Positions 1 through 8,083 of a stretch of 51,308 nt of DNA are shown here, one piece after another. Each line of letters begins with the position of its first letter. Position 1 is the stretch's first letter. This stretch comes from an uncultured Acetatifactor sp. (GTDB taxonomy: Bacteria; Bacillota; Clostridia; Lachnospirales; Lachnospiraceae), in assembly GCA_910586835.1 (NCBI GenBank), contig CAJUJU010000023.1:1-51308 (forward strand). The letters are read 5' to 3'. Made by a program: the position numbers and the translations under genes. The notes beneath the pieces are model-generated. The model had not been told where the DNA came from and did no database searches. It saw only the letters and a program-made list of their open reading frames with translations.

Positions 1-13
1 GCTCTTCCGATCT
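1..13. other. Sequencing adapter remnant at contig end
   Basis: The first 13 bases, GCTCTTCCGATCT, are identical to the 3' end shared by the standard Illumina adapters. Coding sequence of the SpoIID-like gene begins immediately after. These bases are almost certainly not genomic and base 1 is an assembly end. They happen to stay open in the frame of the downstream gene, so an automatic translation could absorb them as false residues. Confidence 0.88.
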
Positions 14-301
14 ACGGAGCACAATATCAGATATGTGCTGAATAACGGAGAGAGCAGGATCGTGCGCAAGGACGGCAGCAAGGTAAAGTGTCCGACGATT
101 CTGCCCAGCGGCTTTTTTGTGATAACCGCTGGAAAAGAAGACGGGAATGTGGTAGGATATACCTTGACCGGCGGCGGCTTCGGACATGGAGTTGGCATGA
201 GCCAGAACGGCGCGAGATCCATGGCAAAAAGCGGTTGGAGCGCGGGAGATATCCTTGCCTTCTTTTATGAGGGCTGTACTGTTAAAAACATATATGAGTA
301 G
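14..301 (+). CDS. Stage II sporulation protein D-like, C-terminal fragment
   Basis: This is the 3' part of a gene whose start lies beyond the contig end. The fragment reads T-E-H-N-I-R-Y-V-L from base 14, so the GTG at 35 is internal and not the start. The C-terminal motif GGGFGHGVGMSQNGA followed by a G-W-x-x-x-D-I-L-x-F-F-Y-x-G block is the signature of the SpoIID/LytB domain. In SpoIID this domain is a lytic transglycosylase that trims peptidoglycan during engulfment of the forespore. It could instead be a vegetative SpoIID/LytB homologue, because the N-terminus is missing. The YihY-like gene follows 11 bases downstream. Confidence 0.8.
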   Translation, partial: TEHNIRYVLNNGESRIVRKDGSKVKCPTILPSGFFVITAGKEDGNVVGYTLTGGGFGHGVGMSQNGARSMAKSGWSAGDILAFFYEGCTVKNIYE

Positions 302-312
302 GAGAGAGGTCT

Positions 313-1155
313 GTGATTCGTAAGCTCTGTCTGATCGGGATGAACTTTTCCGCACAGATGAAAAAACAGAATATCAGCGCCCATGCGGCAAGCATTGCTT
401 TTTTCTTTTTTCTTTCCATTGTCCCCATGCTGATTATGATCTGTGCGATTCTTCCTTACACGCCGCTGACGGAGGAGAATCTGGTGAAGGCAGTGACGGA
501 TGTGGTGCCTGACATGGCGATTCCCTTGACGGAAAGTCTGATTTCCGATGTCTACGACAGGTCGGCGGGGGTGATGTCCGTGGCGATCATCGCAACAATC
601 TGGTCCGCGGCCAGGGGTGTTCTGGCGCTGATGCGGGGGCTGAACGCCGTGAACGGGGTGGAGGAGAAACGGAATTATTTTGTGGTGCGTGCCATTGCCA
701 GCCTGTATACGGTGGTCATGTTGATTGTGGTGATCCTTTCCCTGTTTATCAATGTATTCGGAAATCAGCTGGTGAATCTTGCCCTGTACAGGTTTCCGCT
801 GCTGCAGGATATCGTGACCTTTGCCATGAACTTTCGGTTTATGGTGGTATGGGTGGTGCTGACTGTTTTGTTTGCCGCGATCTATGCGTATGTGCCGGAT
901 GAGCGTCTGAAGTTCAAGGAGCAGATTCCCGGCGCAGCTTTTGCGGCGGTGGTGTGGAGCGTGTTCTCCTGGGTCTTTTCCATATACATCAATTACAGTA
1001 ATTCCTACGGCATTTACGGAAGCCTTTCCATCATCATTATCATATTGCTGTGGATGTATTTCTGTATGTACATCGTCATGGTGGGGGCGTACCTGAACTG
1101 TTATTTCAGCCCTGTAAACAAAGTGCTTGCGGGCAGCAGGAGAGAACAGAGGTAA
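313..1155 (+). CDS. YihY/BrkB family inner-membrane protein
   Basis: A 280-residue integral membrane protein that starts at GTG 313 behind GGAGAG. It has about six hydrophobic segments: roughly residues 25-50, 90-105, 130-155, 175-195, 210-230 and 238-262. A charged amphipathic N-terminus begins with K-L-C-L-I-G-M-N-F. Segment order and motifs such as A-S-I-A-F-F-F-F-L-S and Y-G-S-L-S-I-I-I-I-I-L-L-W-M-Y match the YihY/BrkB family, once annotated as 'ribonuclease BN'. The enzyme name is wrong for this family and the true role is unknown, possibly a transporter or envelope factor. No terminator separates it from the pheS promoter 12 bases downstream. Confidence 0.8.
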   Translation: MIRKLCLIGMNFSAQMKKQNISAHAASIAFFFFLSIVPMLIMICAILPYTPLTEENLVKAVTDVVPDMAIPLTESLISDVYDRSAGVMSVAIIATIWSAARGVLALMRGLNAVNGVEEKRNYFVVRAIASLYTVVMLIVVILSLFINVFGNQLVNLALYRFPLLQDIVTFAMNFRFMVVWVVLTVLFAAIYAYVPDERLKFKEQIPGAAFAAVVWSVFSWVFSIYINYSNSYGIYGSLSIIIIILLWMYFCMYIVMVGAYLNCYFSPVNKVLAGSRREQR

Positions 1156-1166
1156 TGAAAAAAAGC

Positions 1167-1195
1167 TTGACATTTTGCAGGAGGAGCGTTAGACT
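1167..1195 (+). promoter_or_regulatory. Promoter of the pheST T-box operon
   Basis: TTGACA (1167-1172), a 17-bp spacer and TAGACT (1190-1195) give a near-consensus sigma-A promoter just upstream of the Phe T-box leader. Transcription should begin near 1202. Confidence 0.75.
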
Positions 1196-1197
1196 AA

Positions 1198-1475
1198 TCA
1201 ATTAGTAGAGTGAAAGGCAATGATGGTGCACAGTAAGGTTTCATTTTCCTTCAGAGAAGGGAGGTCATCGGCTGAGAGCCTCCCCAGGTTCAGAGGAAAC
1301 CTGAATTTCCCACCGGAGCTGCCGGAGTGAAGGTATCGCCCGAGAGGGCGTATGCAGATAGCTTCGGACGTATGGCGCGCGTTAGGCGAAAACGAGAGTC
1401 CTGCCCAAGGGCAGGGAATCAGGGTGGTACCGCGGAAAAATTTCGTCCCTTGCATGAAAATGCAGGGGACTTTTT
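1198..1475 (+). ncRNA. T-box leader, phenylalanine specificity
   Basis: A tRNA-sensing riboswitch upstream of pheST. The conserved T-box core AGGGTGGTACCGCG is at 1421-1434. A terminator with alternative antiterminator pairing follows. In the stem I region, aligning on the shared CGGAG block with the leuS leader places TTC (1307-1309) in the specifier position, a Phe codon matching the downstream gene. Uncharged tRNA-Phe would pair its anticodon with TTC and its CCA end with the GGTG bulge, favouring the antiterminator and read-through. The specifier assignment rests on hand alignment. Confidence 0.9.
1445..1475 (+). terminator. Regulated terminator of the Phe T-box
   Basis: Stem GTCCCTTGCAT / ATGCAGGGGAC (1445-1470) with a GAAA loop and one G-U pair, followed by five T. 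Its 5' arm follows the T-box core by about ten bases, as expected for the terminator/antiterminator switch. Confidence 0.88.
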
Positions 1476-1485
1476 GCGCGAATAA

Positions 1486-1812
1486 GCAGAGTCAGAAGCG
1501 AAGAACTGCCGAAGCCGTGCTCGCACGGGCGAAGGCAGGGAAGAGCTTATGACGAGCAACGCGAACGAAAAATGCGAAGCATTTTGAGTCTGCTAATTCG
1601 GGAAGTGGGCAGAGTCAGAAGCGAAGAACTGCCGAAGCCGTGCTTGCACGGGCGAAGGCAGGGAAGAGCTTATGACGAGCAACGCGAACGAAAAATGCGA
1701 AGCATTTTGAGTCTGCTAATTCGGGAAGTGGGCAGAGTCAGAAGCGAAGAACTGCCGAAGCCGTGCTTGCACGGGCGAAGGCAGGGAAGAGCTTATGACG
1801 AGCAACGCGAAC
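1486..1812 (+). repeat. 123-bp tandem repeat (2.66 copies) in the pheS leader
   Basis: Copies start at 1486, 1609 and 1732 with period 123 bp. Copies 1 and 2 differ at one base, the centre of a hairpin loop (CTCG against CTTG). Copy 3 stops near 1812, just before the pheS ribosome binding site. Each unit can fold. CTGCC and GGCAG enclose the CCGTG-loop-CACGG hairpin, and AAAATGC-GAA-GCATTTT forms a second hairpin. A weaker TCTGC/GCAGA pairing spans the copy junction. Because 123 is a multiple of three, the array stays open as a repetitive frame, which I do not regard as a gene. No other copy was noticed in the window. Confidence 0.95.
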
Positions 1813-1830
1813 AAAACAGGAGGTATGAAA

Positions 1831-2862
1831 ATGAGTGACAGACTGGCGAGTATCAAACAGGAGATCATGGACGGGATCGAAAAGCGGGCCAACTCCAGAG
1901 CGGCAGCTTTTGAACTGCGCAAGCAGTTTCTGGACTCCAAAACCGGCAAGATCGGTCAGCTGATGAAGGAGATGCGCAGCATTGCCCCGGAGGAGCGGGC
2001 AGGCTTCGGAAAAAGCGTGAACGAGCTGAAGGAATGGGCATTGCAGCGTTTTTTGGAGCTGGATGAGAAGATGAAGGCGAAAGAGCTGGAAGTGCGCTAT
2101 GAGCTGGAGAAGATTGATGTGACCATGCCGGCGGAGAAAAGGGAGACGGGAAATCTGCATCCCATCACCCAGATGCGCAACCAGATCATAGATGTGTTCA
2201 TCGGAATGGGTTTTGAGGTATTTGAAAACAGAGAGATAGAGAAGGATTACTATAATTTTGAGGCGCTGAACATTCCGAAGGATCATCCCGCAAGGGACAT
2301 GCAGGATACCTTTTATCTGTCGCCGGAATTTTTGTTGGCAACTCAGACCTCGGCGGCACAGATTCATGCTATGGAGACAAAGCCGCTGCCCATCAAGATG
2401 CTTTGCCCGGGCAGGGTGTTCCGCTCAGACGACGATGCTACGCATTCTCCCATGTTCCATCAGATGGAGGGGCTGGTGGTGGATAAGAAGATCACCCTGT
2501 GCGACCTGAAGGGAATGCTGGATGTATTTGTACAGAAGATTTATGGAGAGGAGACCACCACGAGGCTTCGTCCCTCCTACTTCCCTTTCACGGAGCCTTC
2601 TGCAGAGGTGGATGTGAGCTGCTTTGAATGCGGCGGCAGCGGATGCAGACTGTGCAAGGGCACCGGCTGGATCGAGCTTCTGGGCTGTGGAATTGTGAAC
2701 AATAAGGTGCTGGAAAACTGCGGTATCGATTCCGCAGAATACAGCGGACTGGCCTTCGGCATCGGCATAGACAGGGCGGCCATGCTGAAGTATGGAATCA
2801 ATAATATCAAGCTGCTGTTTGAATCCGATCTGCGGGTGTTGAAGCAGGTTAATGATAACTAG
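1831..2862 (+). CDS. pheS: Phenylalanine-tRNA ligase alpha subunit
   Basis: A 343-residue catalytic subunit of the heterotetrameric cytoplasmic enzyme that charges tRNA-Phe. The ATG at 1831 is preferred over that at 1825 because AGGAGG at 1818-1823 sits 7 bases from it. The N-terminus is the usual coiled-coil arm (about residues 1-85). Class II synthetase motif 2 reads FRSDDDATHSPMFHQMEG near residue 197, and motif 3 is AFGIGIDRAAMLKYGI near the end. A cysteine cluster (C-F-E-C-G-G-S-G-C-R-L-C) is typical of bacterial PheS. pheT follows after 16 bases, and expression is under the upstream T-box. Confidence 0.97.
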   Translation: MSDRLASIKQEIMDGIEKRANSRAAAFELRKQFLDSKTGKIGQLMKEMRSIAPEERAGFGKSVNELKEWALQRFLELDEKMKAKELEVRYELEKIDVTMPAEKRETGNLHPITQMRNQIIDVFIGMGFEVFENREIEKDYYNFEALNIPKDHPARDMQDTFYLSPEFLLATQTSAAQIHAMETKPLPIKMLCPGRVFRSDDDATHSPMFHQMEGLVVDKKITLCDLKGMLDVFVQKIYGEETTTRLRPSYFPFTEPSAEVDVSCFECGGSGCRLCKGTGWIELLGCGIVNNKVLENCGIDSAEYSGLAFGIGIDRAAMLKYGINNIKLLFESDLRVLKQVNDN

Positions 2863-2878
2863 TAGGGAGGGAAAAGCC

Positions 2879-5299
2879 ATGTTAGTACCGTTGAGTTGGT
2901 TAAAAGAATATGTGGACGTCAATGTCACGCCACAGGAACTGGAGAAGAAGCTGTTTTCCTGCGGGTTCGAGGTGGAGGAGCTGCTGGAGGTGGGAAAAGA
3001 GATCAGCAATGTGGTAACCGGGCTGGTAGAAGAATGTGAGGCAATTCCGGACACCCATCTGCACCTCTGCCGGGTCAATGCGGGAGCGCGGGGAACCTTC
3101 CAGATCTGCTGCGGCGCCGACAATGTGCGGGCAGGAGGAAAATATCCGCTGGCGCTGGTGGGGGCCACGGTGTTTATGACCGCAAAGGATCACAAGACCG
3201 TAGAGGGCACCATGACCATCAAAAAGGGGAAACTGCGGGGCTATGAATCCGAGGGAATGCTCTGTTCCGGGGCGGAACTGGGCGTCTCCGACAGCATGTA
3301 TCCCGGAGGGAGCTATAATGGTCTGCTGGTTCTGCCGGAGGACATGGAACCCGGAACGGACGTGAAGTCTCTTCTGGGGCTGGATGACTGGATTTTTGAC
3401 ATTTCCGTCACGGCGAACAGGCCGGATTGTCAGAGTATTTTGGGAATTGCCAGGGAAGTTGCGGCAGTTCTGGATCAGGAGTTTAAAATGCCGGCCCTTG
3501 ATTATCAGGCCACAGAGGTGAAAAAGGATGGGTTTACAGTGACGGTAGACGCGCCGGAGCTTTGCCCCAGATATATCGGACACTATGTATATGATGTGAA
3601 GATCCAGGAATCTCCTCTTTGGATGAGGCGCAGACTTGCCCTGGTGGGCCAGGACGCCATTTCCAATATTGTGGATATTACCAATTATGTGATGCTGGAG
3701 ATGGGACAGCCCATGCACGCCTTCGACTGTGATTATCTGGAGGGAAACGCCATCCGGGTGAGACGTGCCGGGGAAGGCGAGAAGATTGTGACCCTGGACG
3801 CTCAGGAGTACATGTTGAATACCGGTAATCTGGTGATCTGCGACGGTGTGAAGCCGGTGGCTCTGGCCGGTGTCATGGGGGGGCTGAACTCCGAGATCCG
3901 GGATACCACAAAAGAGGTGCTGTTCGAATCGGCAAAGTTCGCCAGGGATAATATCCGCAGAACCTCCCGTGCGTTGGGAAAGCGCACGGACGCCAGTGCG
4001 AAATATGAGAAGGGTGTGGATGAGTTTGCCACCGTTCATGCCATGGAGCGGGCGCTGCATTTGATTGAGGAGTTGGGCTGCGGTAAGGTGTCCGCCACTC
4101 ATGTGGATGTGAATACGGGCAATTCCATAGAACCCCGGGAGTTGTCAGTAAGTATCCGGCGTGTCAATGACGTGCTGGGCATTGAAGTCCCGGAGAACGA
4201 GATCCTTCGCATTATGAATAATCTGCAGTTTGCGCCCTCCGTTGACGGAGACCGGCTGACCATTCATGTGCCGGCCTACCGTGAGGATATGGAGACTTAT
4301 CAGGACGTGGCGGAGGAAGTCATCCGCATGTACGGTTATGATCATATTGTTCCAACCTTTCTGCCGGAGGCAAAGGTTACTACAGGGGGACTGAACCGGA
4401 GACAGCAGAAGGAGCTGAGACTGAAGAGAGCGCTTTGCAGTGCGGGAGCATATGAATGCGTTCACTATTCTTTCTTCTCGCCGTCGGATCTGAATCTGCT
4501 GCGGCTGCCGGAGGACGCGCCTGAGCGCAGAACCATTCGTATTTTAAATCCCATCAATGAGGATCTTTCTCTGATGCGGACGACCCTGGCGGCATCTATG
4601 CTGAACGCCGTATCCAGGAACCAGAAAAAGGGAAACCAGGAGGGACGGCTGTTTGAGCTTGGAAACAGTTTCCTTTCTGGTGAACTGCCTCTGAAGGATT
4701 ACCCGGAGGAGCGGGAGATGCTGTGCATCGGTATATTTGGAGAGAAGGAAAGTTTCTTTACCCTGAAGGGTATGGCTGAGAAGGTAGCCGAGACTTTGTT
4801 TGCGCATTTTGACTATGAGCCTGCCAGAAGATCCTTCCTGCATCCCGGTCAGACAGCGGCCATATTCTGTGAAGGGGAAGAGATCGGTTATCTGGGCAAG
4901 GTGGCCTATGAGGTGGCGGAGCAGTTGGATCTCAGATACAGTGCCTATCTGCTGGAGATGGATCTGAAAAAGCTTTCCCAGGTGTATGAGGGCAGGGCCG
5001 TGTTTGTTCCGCTGCCCAAATATCCTGAGGAGAGCAGGGATCTTGCCCTTGTCATGGAAAAGGATGTTACCTGTGGTCAGGTGGAAAAGATCATCCGGAA
5101 ATCCTGCGGATATATCGGAGATGTGAAGCTCTTCGATGTGTATGTAGGGGATCAGATACCGGAGAATAAGAAGAGTATGGCGTTTACCGTTCGATTTGTC
5201 CCGGGTGAGGAACCCTTTGAGGCAGATTCCGTGGATCACTTTGTGAAGAAGATTCTGAAGAAGCTGAAAAATGAGCTGAACATTGAACTGAGAAGCTGA
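2879..5299 (+). CDS. pheT: Phenylalanine-tRNA ligase beta subunit
   Basis: An 806-residue partner of PheS, full length for the family. The ATG at 2879 follows GGGAGGG at a good distance, and the mature start M-L-V-P-L-S-W-L-K-E-Y-V is the family norm. Order: EMAP-II-like tRNA-binding fold at about 40-150, B3/B4 editing domain at about 210-390 (hydrolyses Tyr-tRNA-Phe), B5 domain near 400-475, a catalytic-like core, and the C-terminal anticodon-binding FDX-ACB domain from about 715 (P-L-P-K-Y-P-E-E-S-R-D-L-A). It is co-transcribed with pheS. Confidence 0.97.
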   Translation: MLVPLSWLKEYVDVNVTPQELEKKLFSCGFEVEELLEVGKEISNVVTGLVEECEAIPDTHLHLCRVNAGARGTFQICCGADNVRAGGKYPLALVGATVFMTAKDHKTVEGTMTIKKGKLRGYESEGMLCSGAELGVSDSMYPGGSYNGLLVLPEDMEPGTDVKSLLGLDDWIFDISVTANRPDCQSILGIAREVAAVLDQEFKMPALDYQATEVKKDGFTVTVDAPELCPRYIGHYVYDVKIQESPLWMRRRLALVGQDAISNIVDITNYVMLEMGQPMHAFDCDYLEGNAIRVRRAGEGEKIVTLDAQEYMLNTGNLVICDGVKPVALAGVMGGLNSEIRDTTKEVLFESAKFARDNIRRTSRALGKRTDASAKYEKGVDEFATVHAMERALHLIEELGCGKVSATHVDVNTGNSIEPRELSVSIRRVNDVLGIEVPENEILRIMNNLQFAPSVDGDRLTIHVPAYREDMETYQDVAEEVIRMYGYDHIVPTFLPEAKVTTGGLNRRQQKELRLKRALCSAGAYECVHYSFFSPSDLNLLRLPEDAPERRTIRILNPINEDLSLMRTTLAASMLNAVSRNQKKGNQEGRLFELGNSFLSGELPLKDYPEEREMLCIGIFGEKESFFTLKGMAEKVAETLFAHFDYEPARRSFLHPGQTAAIFCEGEEIGYLGKVAYEVAEQLDLRYSAYLLEMDLKKLSQVYEGRAVFVPLPKYPEESRDLALVMEKDVTCGQVEKIIRKSCGYIGDVKLFDVYVGDQIPENKKSMAFTVRFVPGEEPFEADSVDHFVKKILKKLKNELNIELRS

Positions 5300-5370
5300 G
5301 ATCCCGCCGGCAATGGACGGGCAGCAGGGCGTTGAAAAGATATGTGGTGAACATCGAAGGAGGCAGTGTA

Positions 5371-6798
5371 ATGTTAAAAAAATGTGCTTGGGAAAATTAT
5401 GATGAAAAGCAGCAAAAGGAGCTGGAAAATCTGTGTGTGGAGTACAGGGAGTTTCTGGATAACGGCAAGACGGAGCGGGAATGTGTGGATGTCATCGTAA
5501 ATACCGTTGAGGCGGAAGGGTATCGGGAGCTGGAGGCCCTGATCAAGAGCGGGGAGACTCTGAAGGCTGGCGATAAGGTATACAGCGTGTGGATGAACAA
5601 GTCCATCGTCATGTTCCAGGTGGGGAAAAAGCCTTTGACGGAGGGCATGAACATTCTGGGTGCTCACATTGACAGCCCCAGGCTGGATGTGAAGCAGAAT
5701 CCCCTGTTTGAGGACATCGATCACACCTTTGCCTACCTTGACACACATTATTACGGCGGTGTAAAGAAATATCAGTGGGTGGCTCTGCCCCTTGCCATTC
5801 ATGGCGTGGTGGTAAAGAAGGACGGTACAACCGTGGAGCTGAATGTAGGAGAAAACGAGGACGATCCGGTATTCTTCGTCTCAGATCTGCTGATCCACCT
5901 AGCCGGAGAGCAGCTGGAGAAGAAGGCGGCAAAGGTGATCGAGGGGGAGGCTCTGGATCTGATTGTGGGCTCAAAGCCTCTGATTATCGGTGAGGAAGAG
6001 AAGGAGACCGACGAGGCAAAGGAGAAGGCAAAGAATCTGGTGAAATCCGGAATTCTGGATATTTTGAAGGAGACCTATGATATCGGGGAGGCAGATTTCC
6101 TCTCCGCAGAGCTGGAGGTGGTTCCGGCAGGAGGGGCAAGAGAGGCCGGCTTTGACCGCAGCATGATCCTGGCTTACGGGCAGGATGACAGAGTCTGTGC
6201 GTTTACCTCCATGCGGGCCATGCTGGATATGGGAGAGACAGACCGGACGGTTTGCTGTATCCTGGTGGATAAGGAGGAGATCGGGTCTGTGGGAGCTACC
6301 GGTATGCAGTCCAGATTTTTTGAGAATGCGGTGGCTGAGCTGATGAATCTGACGGGAGAATACAGCGAGATCAATGTGAGAAGATGTCTGGCTCACAGCT
6401 GTATGCTTTCCTCCGATGTCAGCGCGGGCTTTGATCCGAATTTCCGCTCCTGCTTTGAGTTGAAAAATGCAGCGTGGATGGGGGCGGGTATGGTATTTAA
6501 TAAATTTACCGGATCCAGAGGAAAGAGCGGTTCCAACGACGCCAACGCGGAGTATATTGCCCATCTGCGCAGCATCATGGATGACGAAAAAGTAGCTTAC
6601 CAGACGGCTGAACTGGGCAAGGTAGACGTGGGCGGAGGCGGCACCATCGCTTATATCCTGGCTCTTTACGGCATGAATGTCATTGACAGCGGCGTACCTG
6701 TGCTGAACATGCATGCACCCTGGGAGGCTACCAGCAAGGCCGACGTTTATGAGGCATACCGGGGATACAAGGTATTTGCAAAGGCTGCGGACATGTAA
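5371..6798 (+). CDS. M18 family aminopeptidase
   Basis: A 475-residue cytoplasmic metallo-aminopeptidase of the aspartyl aminopeptidase family, which removes N-terminal residues (often acidic) using two metal ions. The ATG at 5371 lies 7 bases after AAGGAGG, so an upstream in-frame start at 5332 is not used. Metal-site motifs are visible: GAHIDSPRLD with the His near residue 99, the D-K-E-E-I-G-S catalytic and metal Glu pair near 300, and the late H-A-P-W-E-A-T-S-K-A-D block. It lies in the pheST-queA cluster, and its stop is 2 bases from the queA start. Substrate preference cannot be read from sequence. Confidence 0.92.
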   Translation: MLKKCAWENYDEKQQKELENLCVEYREFLDNGKTERECVDVIVNTVEAEGYRELEALIKSGETLKAGDKVYSVWMNKSIVMFQVGKKPLTEGMNILGAHIDSPRLDVKQNPLFEDIDHTFAYLDTHYYGGVKKYQWVALPLAIHGVVVKKDGTTVELNVGENEDDPVFFVSDLLIHLAGEQLEKKAAKVIEGEALDLIVGSKPLIIGEEEKETDEAKEKAKNLVKSGILDILKETYDIGEADFLSAELEVVPAGGAREAGFDRSMILAYGQDDRVCAFTSMRAMLDMGETDRTVCCILVDKEEIGSVGATGMQSRFFENAVAELMNLTGEYSEINVRRCLAHSCMLSSDVSAGFDPNFRSCFELKNAAWMGAGMVFNKFTGSRGKSGSNDANAEYIAHLRSIMDDEKVAYQTAELGKVDVGGGGTIAYILALYGMNVIDSGVPVLNMHAPWEATSKADVYEAYRGYKVFAKAADM

Positions 6799-6800
6799 CT

Positions 6801-7841
6801 ATGGATACGGTGGAATTAAAAAAATCAGATTTTTATTTTGATCTGCCTCAGGAGCTGATCGCCCAGGACCCTCTGGAGGATCGTTCCTCCTCCAGGCTTC
6901 TGGTGCTGGATAAAGATTCCGGAGAGGTAACACACCATGTGTTCCGGGACGTAGTGGATTATCTGCGGCCCGGGGACTGTCTGGTGCTGAACGATACCAG
7001 AGTGATTCCGGCAAGACTGCTTGGAGAGCGGGAGGGCACCGGCGCTCATGTGGAGGTGCTTCTTCTGAAGAGACGGGAGAGGGATGTGTGGGAAACCTTG
7101 GTAAAGCCGGGAAAGAAATGCAGGCCCGGAACCAGGCTGTCCTTCGGCGGCGGGCTGCTGAAGGCTGAGGTGTTGGAGACAGTGGAGGAGGGGAACCGGC
7201 TGATCCGTTTTGAATATCAGGGGATCTGGGAGGAGCTTCTGGATCAGTTGGGTGAGATGCCGCTTCCGCCTTATATCACCCATAAGCTTCAGGACCGCAG
7301 CCGTTATCAGACGGTTTATGCCAGATACGAGGGCTCCGCGGCGGCGCCTACGGCCGGGCTGCACTTTACGGAGGAGCTTCTGACAAAGATCCGGGAAAAA
7401 GGAGTGTCCGTGGCCTGTGTGACTTTGCATGTGGGATTGGGCACCTTTCGACCTGTGAAAGAGGAAAACGTGCTGGAGCACCACATGCACTCCGAGTTTT
7501 ATCAGGTGACGGAGGATGCGGCGGAAATCATAAACGGAACGAAGGCGCGGGGCGGCCGGGTGATCTGTGTGGGGACTACCAGCTGCCGTACCCTGGAGAG
7601 CGCGGCGGATGAAAGCGGCATAGTGCATGCCGGCAGCGGGAATACGGAAATCTTTATTTATCCCGGCTATCGCTTCCGGGTTCTGGACGCCCTGATCACC
7701 AATTTCCATCTGCCGGAATCCACTCTGGTCATGCTGGTCAGCGCTTTGGCGGGCAGGGAGCATGTGCTGGATGCCTACGGGGAGGCTGTTCGGGAGAAGT
7801 ACCGGTTTTTCAGCTTTGGGGATGCAATGTTAATCAAATGA
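6801..7841 (+). CDS. queA: S-adenosylmethionine:tRNA ribosyltransferase-isomerase
   Basis: A 346-residue enzyme that transfers and isomerises the ribosyl part of SAM onto preQ1 at tRNA position 34, giving epoxyqueuosine. The N-terminal pattern F-x-F-D-L-P-x-E-L-I-A-Q-x-P, the block VLNDTRVIPARL, the motif AAPTAGLHFTEELL and the late NFHLPESTLVMLVSA are all diagnostic of QueA. Only two bases separate it from the aminopeptidase stop and no good Shine-Dalgarno precedes the ATG, so translational coupling is likely. No tgt follows in the window. Confidence 0.95.
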   Translation: MDTVELKKSDFYFDLPQELIAQDPLEDRSSSRLLVLDKDSGEVTHHVFRDVVDYLRPGDCLVLNDTRVIPARLLGEREGTGAHVEVLLLKRRERDVWETLVKPGKKCRPGTRLSFGGGLLKAEVLETVEEGNRLIRFEYQGIWEELLDQLGEMPLPPYITHKLQDRSRYQTVYARYEGSAAAPTAGLHFTEELLTKIREKGVSVACVTLHVGLGTFRPVKEENVLEHHMHSEFYQVTEDAAEIINGTKARGGRVICVGTTSCRTLESAADESGIVHAGSGNTEIFIYPGYRFRVLDALITNFHLPESTLVMLVSALAGREHVLDAYGEAVREKYRFFSFGDAMLIK

Positions 7842-7870
7842 CGCCCAAATTGGACTTTTGTTAAGTGAAT

Positions 7871-7926
7871 AAAGGAATCGAAAAAGGACCGAAAAAGAGC
7901 GAAAAAGAATCAAAAAAGAATCAAAA
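7871..7926 (+). promoter_or_regulatory. Phased A-tract array upstream of the antisense-RNA promoter
   Basis: Six A-runs of 3 to 6 bases are centred near 7872, 7883, 7894, 7904, 7914 and 7924, a 10-11 bp spacing that matches the DNA helical repeat. The array ends 9 bases before the -35 box at 7935. Phased A-tracts are known to bend DNA and can act as UP-like activators. Strong constitutive transcription of the RNA below is the likely consequence. Confidence 0.7.
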
Positions 7927-7934
7927 GAAGTATA

Positions 7935-7963
7935 TTGCAAATCAGAATGGCATATGCTATAAT
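7935..7963 (+). promoter_or_regulatory. Strong promoter of the antisense RNA
   Basis: TTGCAA (7935-7940), exactly 17 bp, then TATAAT (7958-7963) preceded by TGC, giving an extended -10. Expected start is near 7970. No protein-coding gene follows on this strand before the terminator at 8010-8060, so the product is a short RNA. Confidence 0.85.
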
Positions 7964-7972
7964 GCCAATAGG

Positions 7973-7990
7973 CAAAAAAGGAAATAGCAA
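7973..7990 (+). repeat. Direct repeat a (antisense-RNA copy)
   Basis: Eighteen bases identical to 8158-8175. After a one-base difference the match continues with TCCATC. This copy lies at the 5' end of the + strand RNA. Confidence 0.9.
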
Positions 7991-8009
7991 GTCCATCTGA
8001 ACAAAGAAC

Positions 8010-8060
8010 GAGGCCCCGAACCGTGTTCCAGCACAGTTCGGAGTCTCTTCTTTTCTTTTT
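8010..8060. terminator. Shared hairpin terminator between convergent RNAs
   Basis: Arms 8010-8025 and 8032-8047 with the loop TTCCAG. On the + strand a T-rich tail (8048-8060) follows. As - strand RNA the two C-A mismatches of the + strand become G-U pairs, so the hairpin is better paired in the toxin message, which then runs into CGTTCTTTGTTC. It therefore probably ends both RNAs and also serves as the 3' contact between them. Confidence 0.8.
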
Positions 8061-8083
8061 ACGGTGGCAAAGCACCCACCAGG

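Larger units (their letters stand above)
7970..8060 (+). ncRNA. Putative antitoxin antisense RNA (about 90 nt)
   Basis: The RNA is bounded by a strong promoter and a hairpin-T-tract terminator. It contains no convincing reading frame. Two parts are complementary to the converging toxin mRNA. Its 5' segment (7973-7990, repeated at 8158-8175) is the exact complement of toxin codons 3-8. After a one-base offset, a further TCCATC can pair over the start codon. The 3' terminator hairpin is shared by both transcripts. This two-contact layout is that of RNA II of the Enterococcus pAD1 par system, which blocks translation of Fst mRNA. The start site and length are predicted, not measured. Confidence 0.7.

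Noticed and set aside
1572..1838. Repetitive + strand open frame across the 123-bp repeats
   Set aside because: It stays open only because the period is a multiple of three. The product is two copies of the same basic text, with no ribosome binding site at its start, and it runs over the pheS start.
7858..7875. Possible Rex box starting TTGTTAA after queA
   Set aside because: Only the left half matches the consensus and the right half is A-rich sequence belonging to the phased A-tracts.
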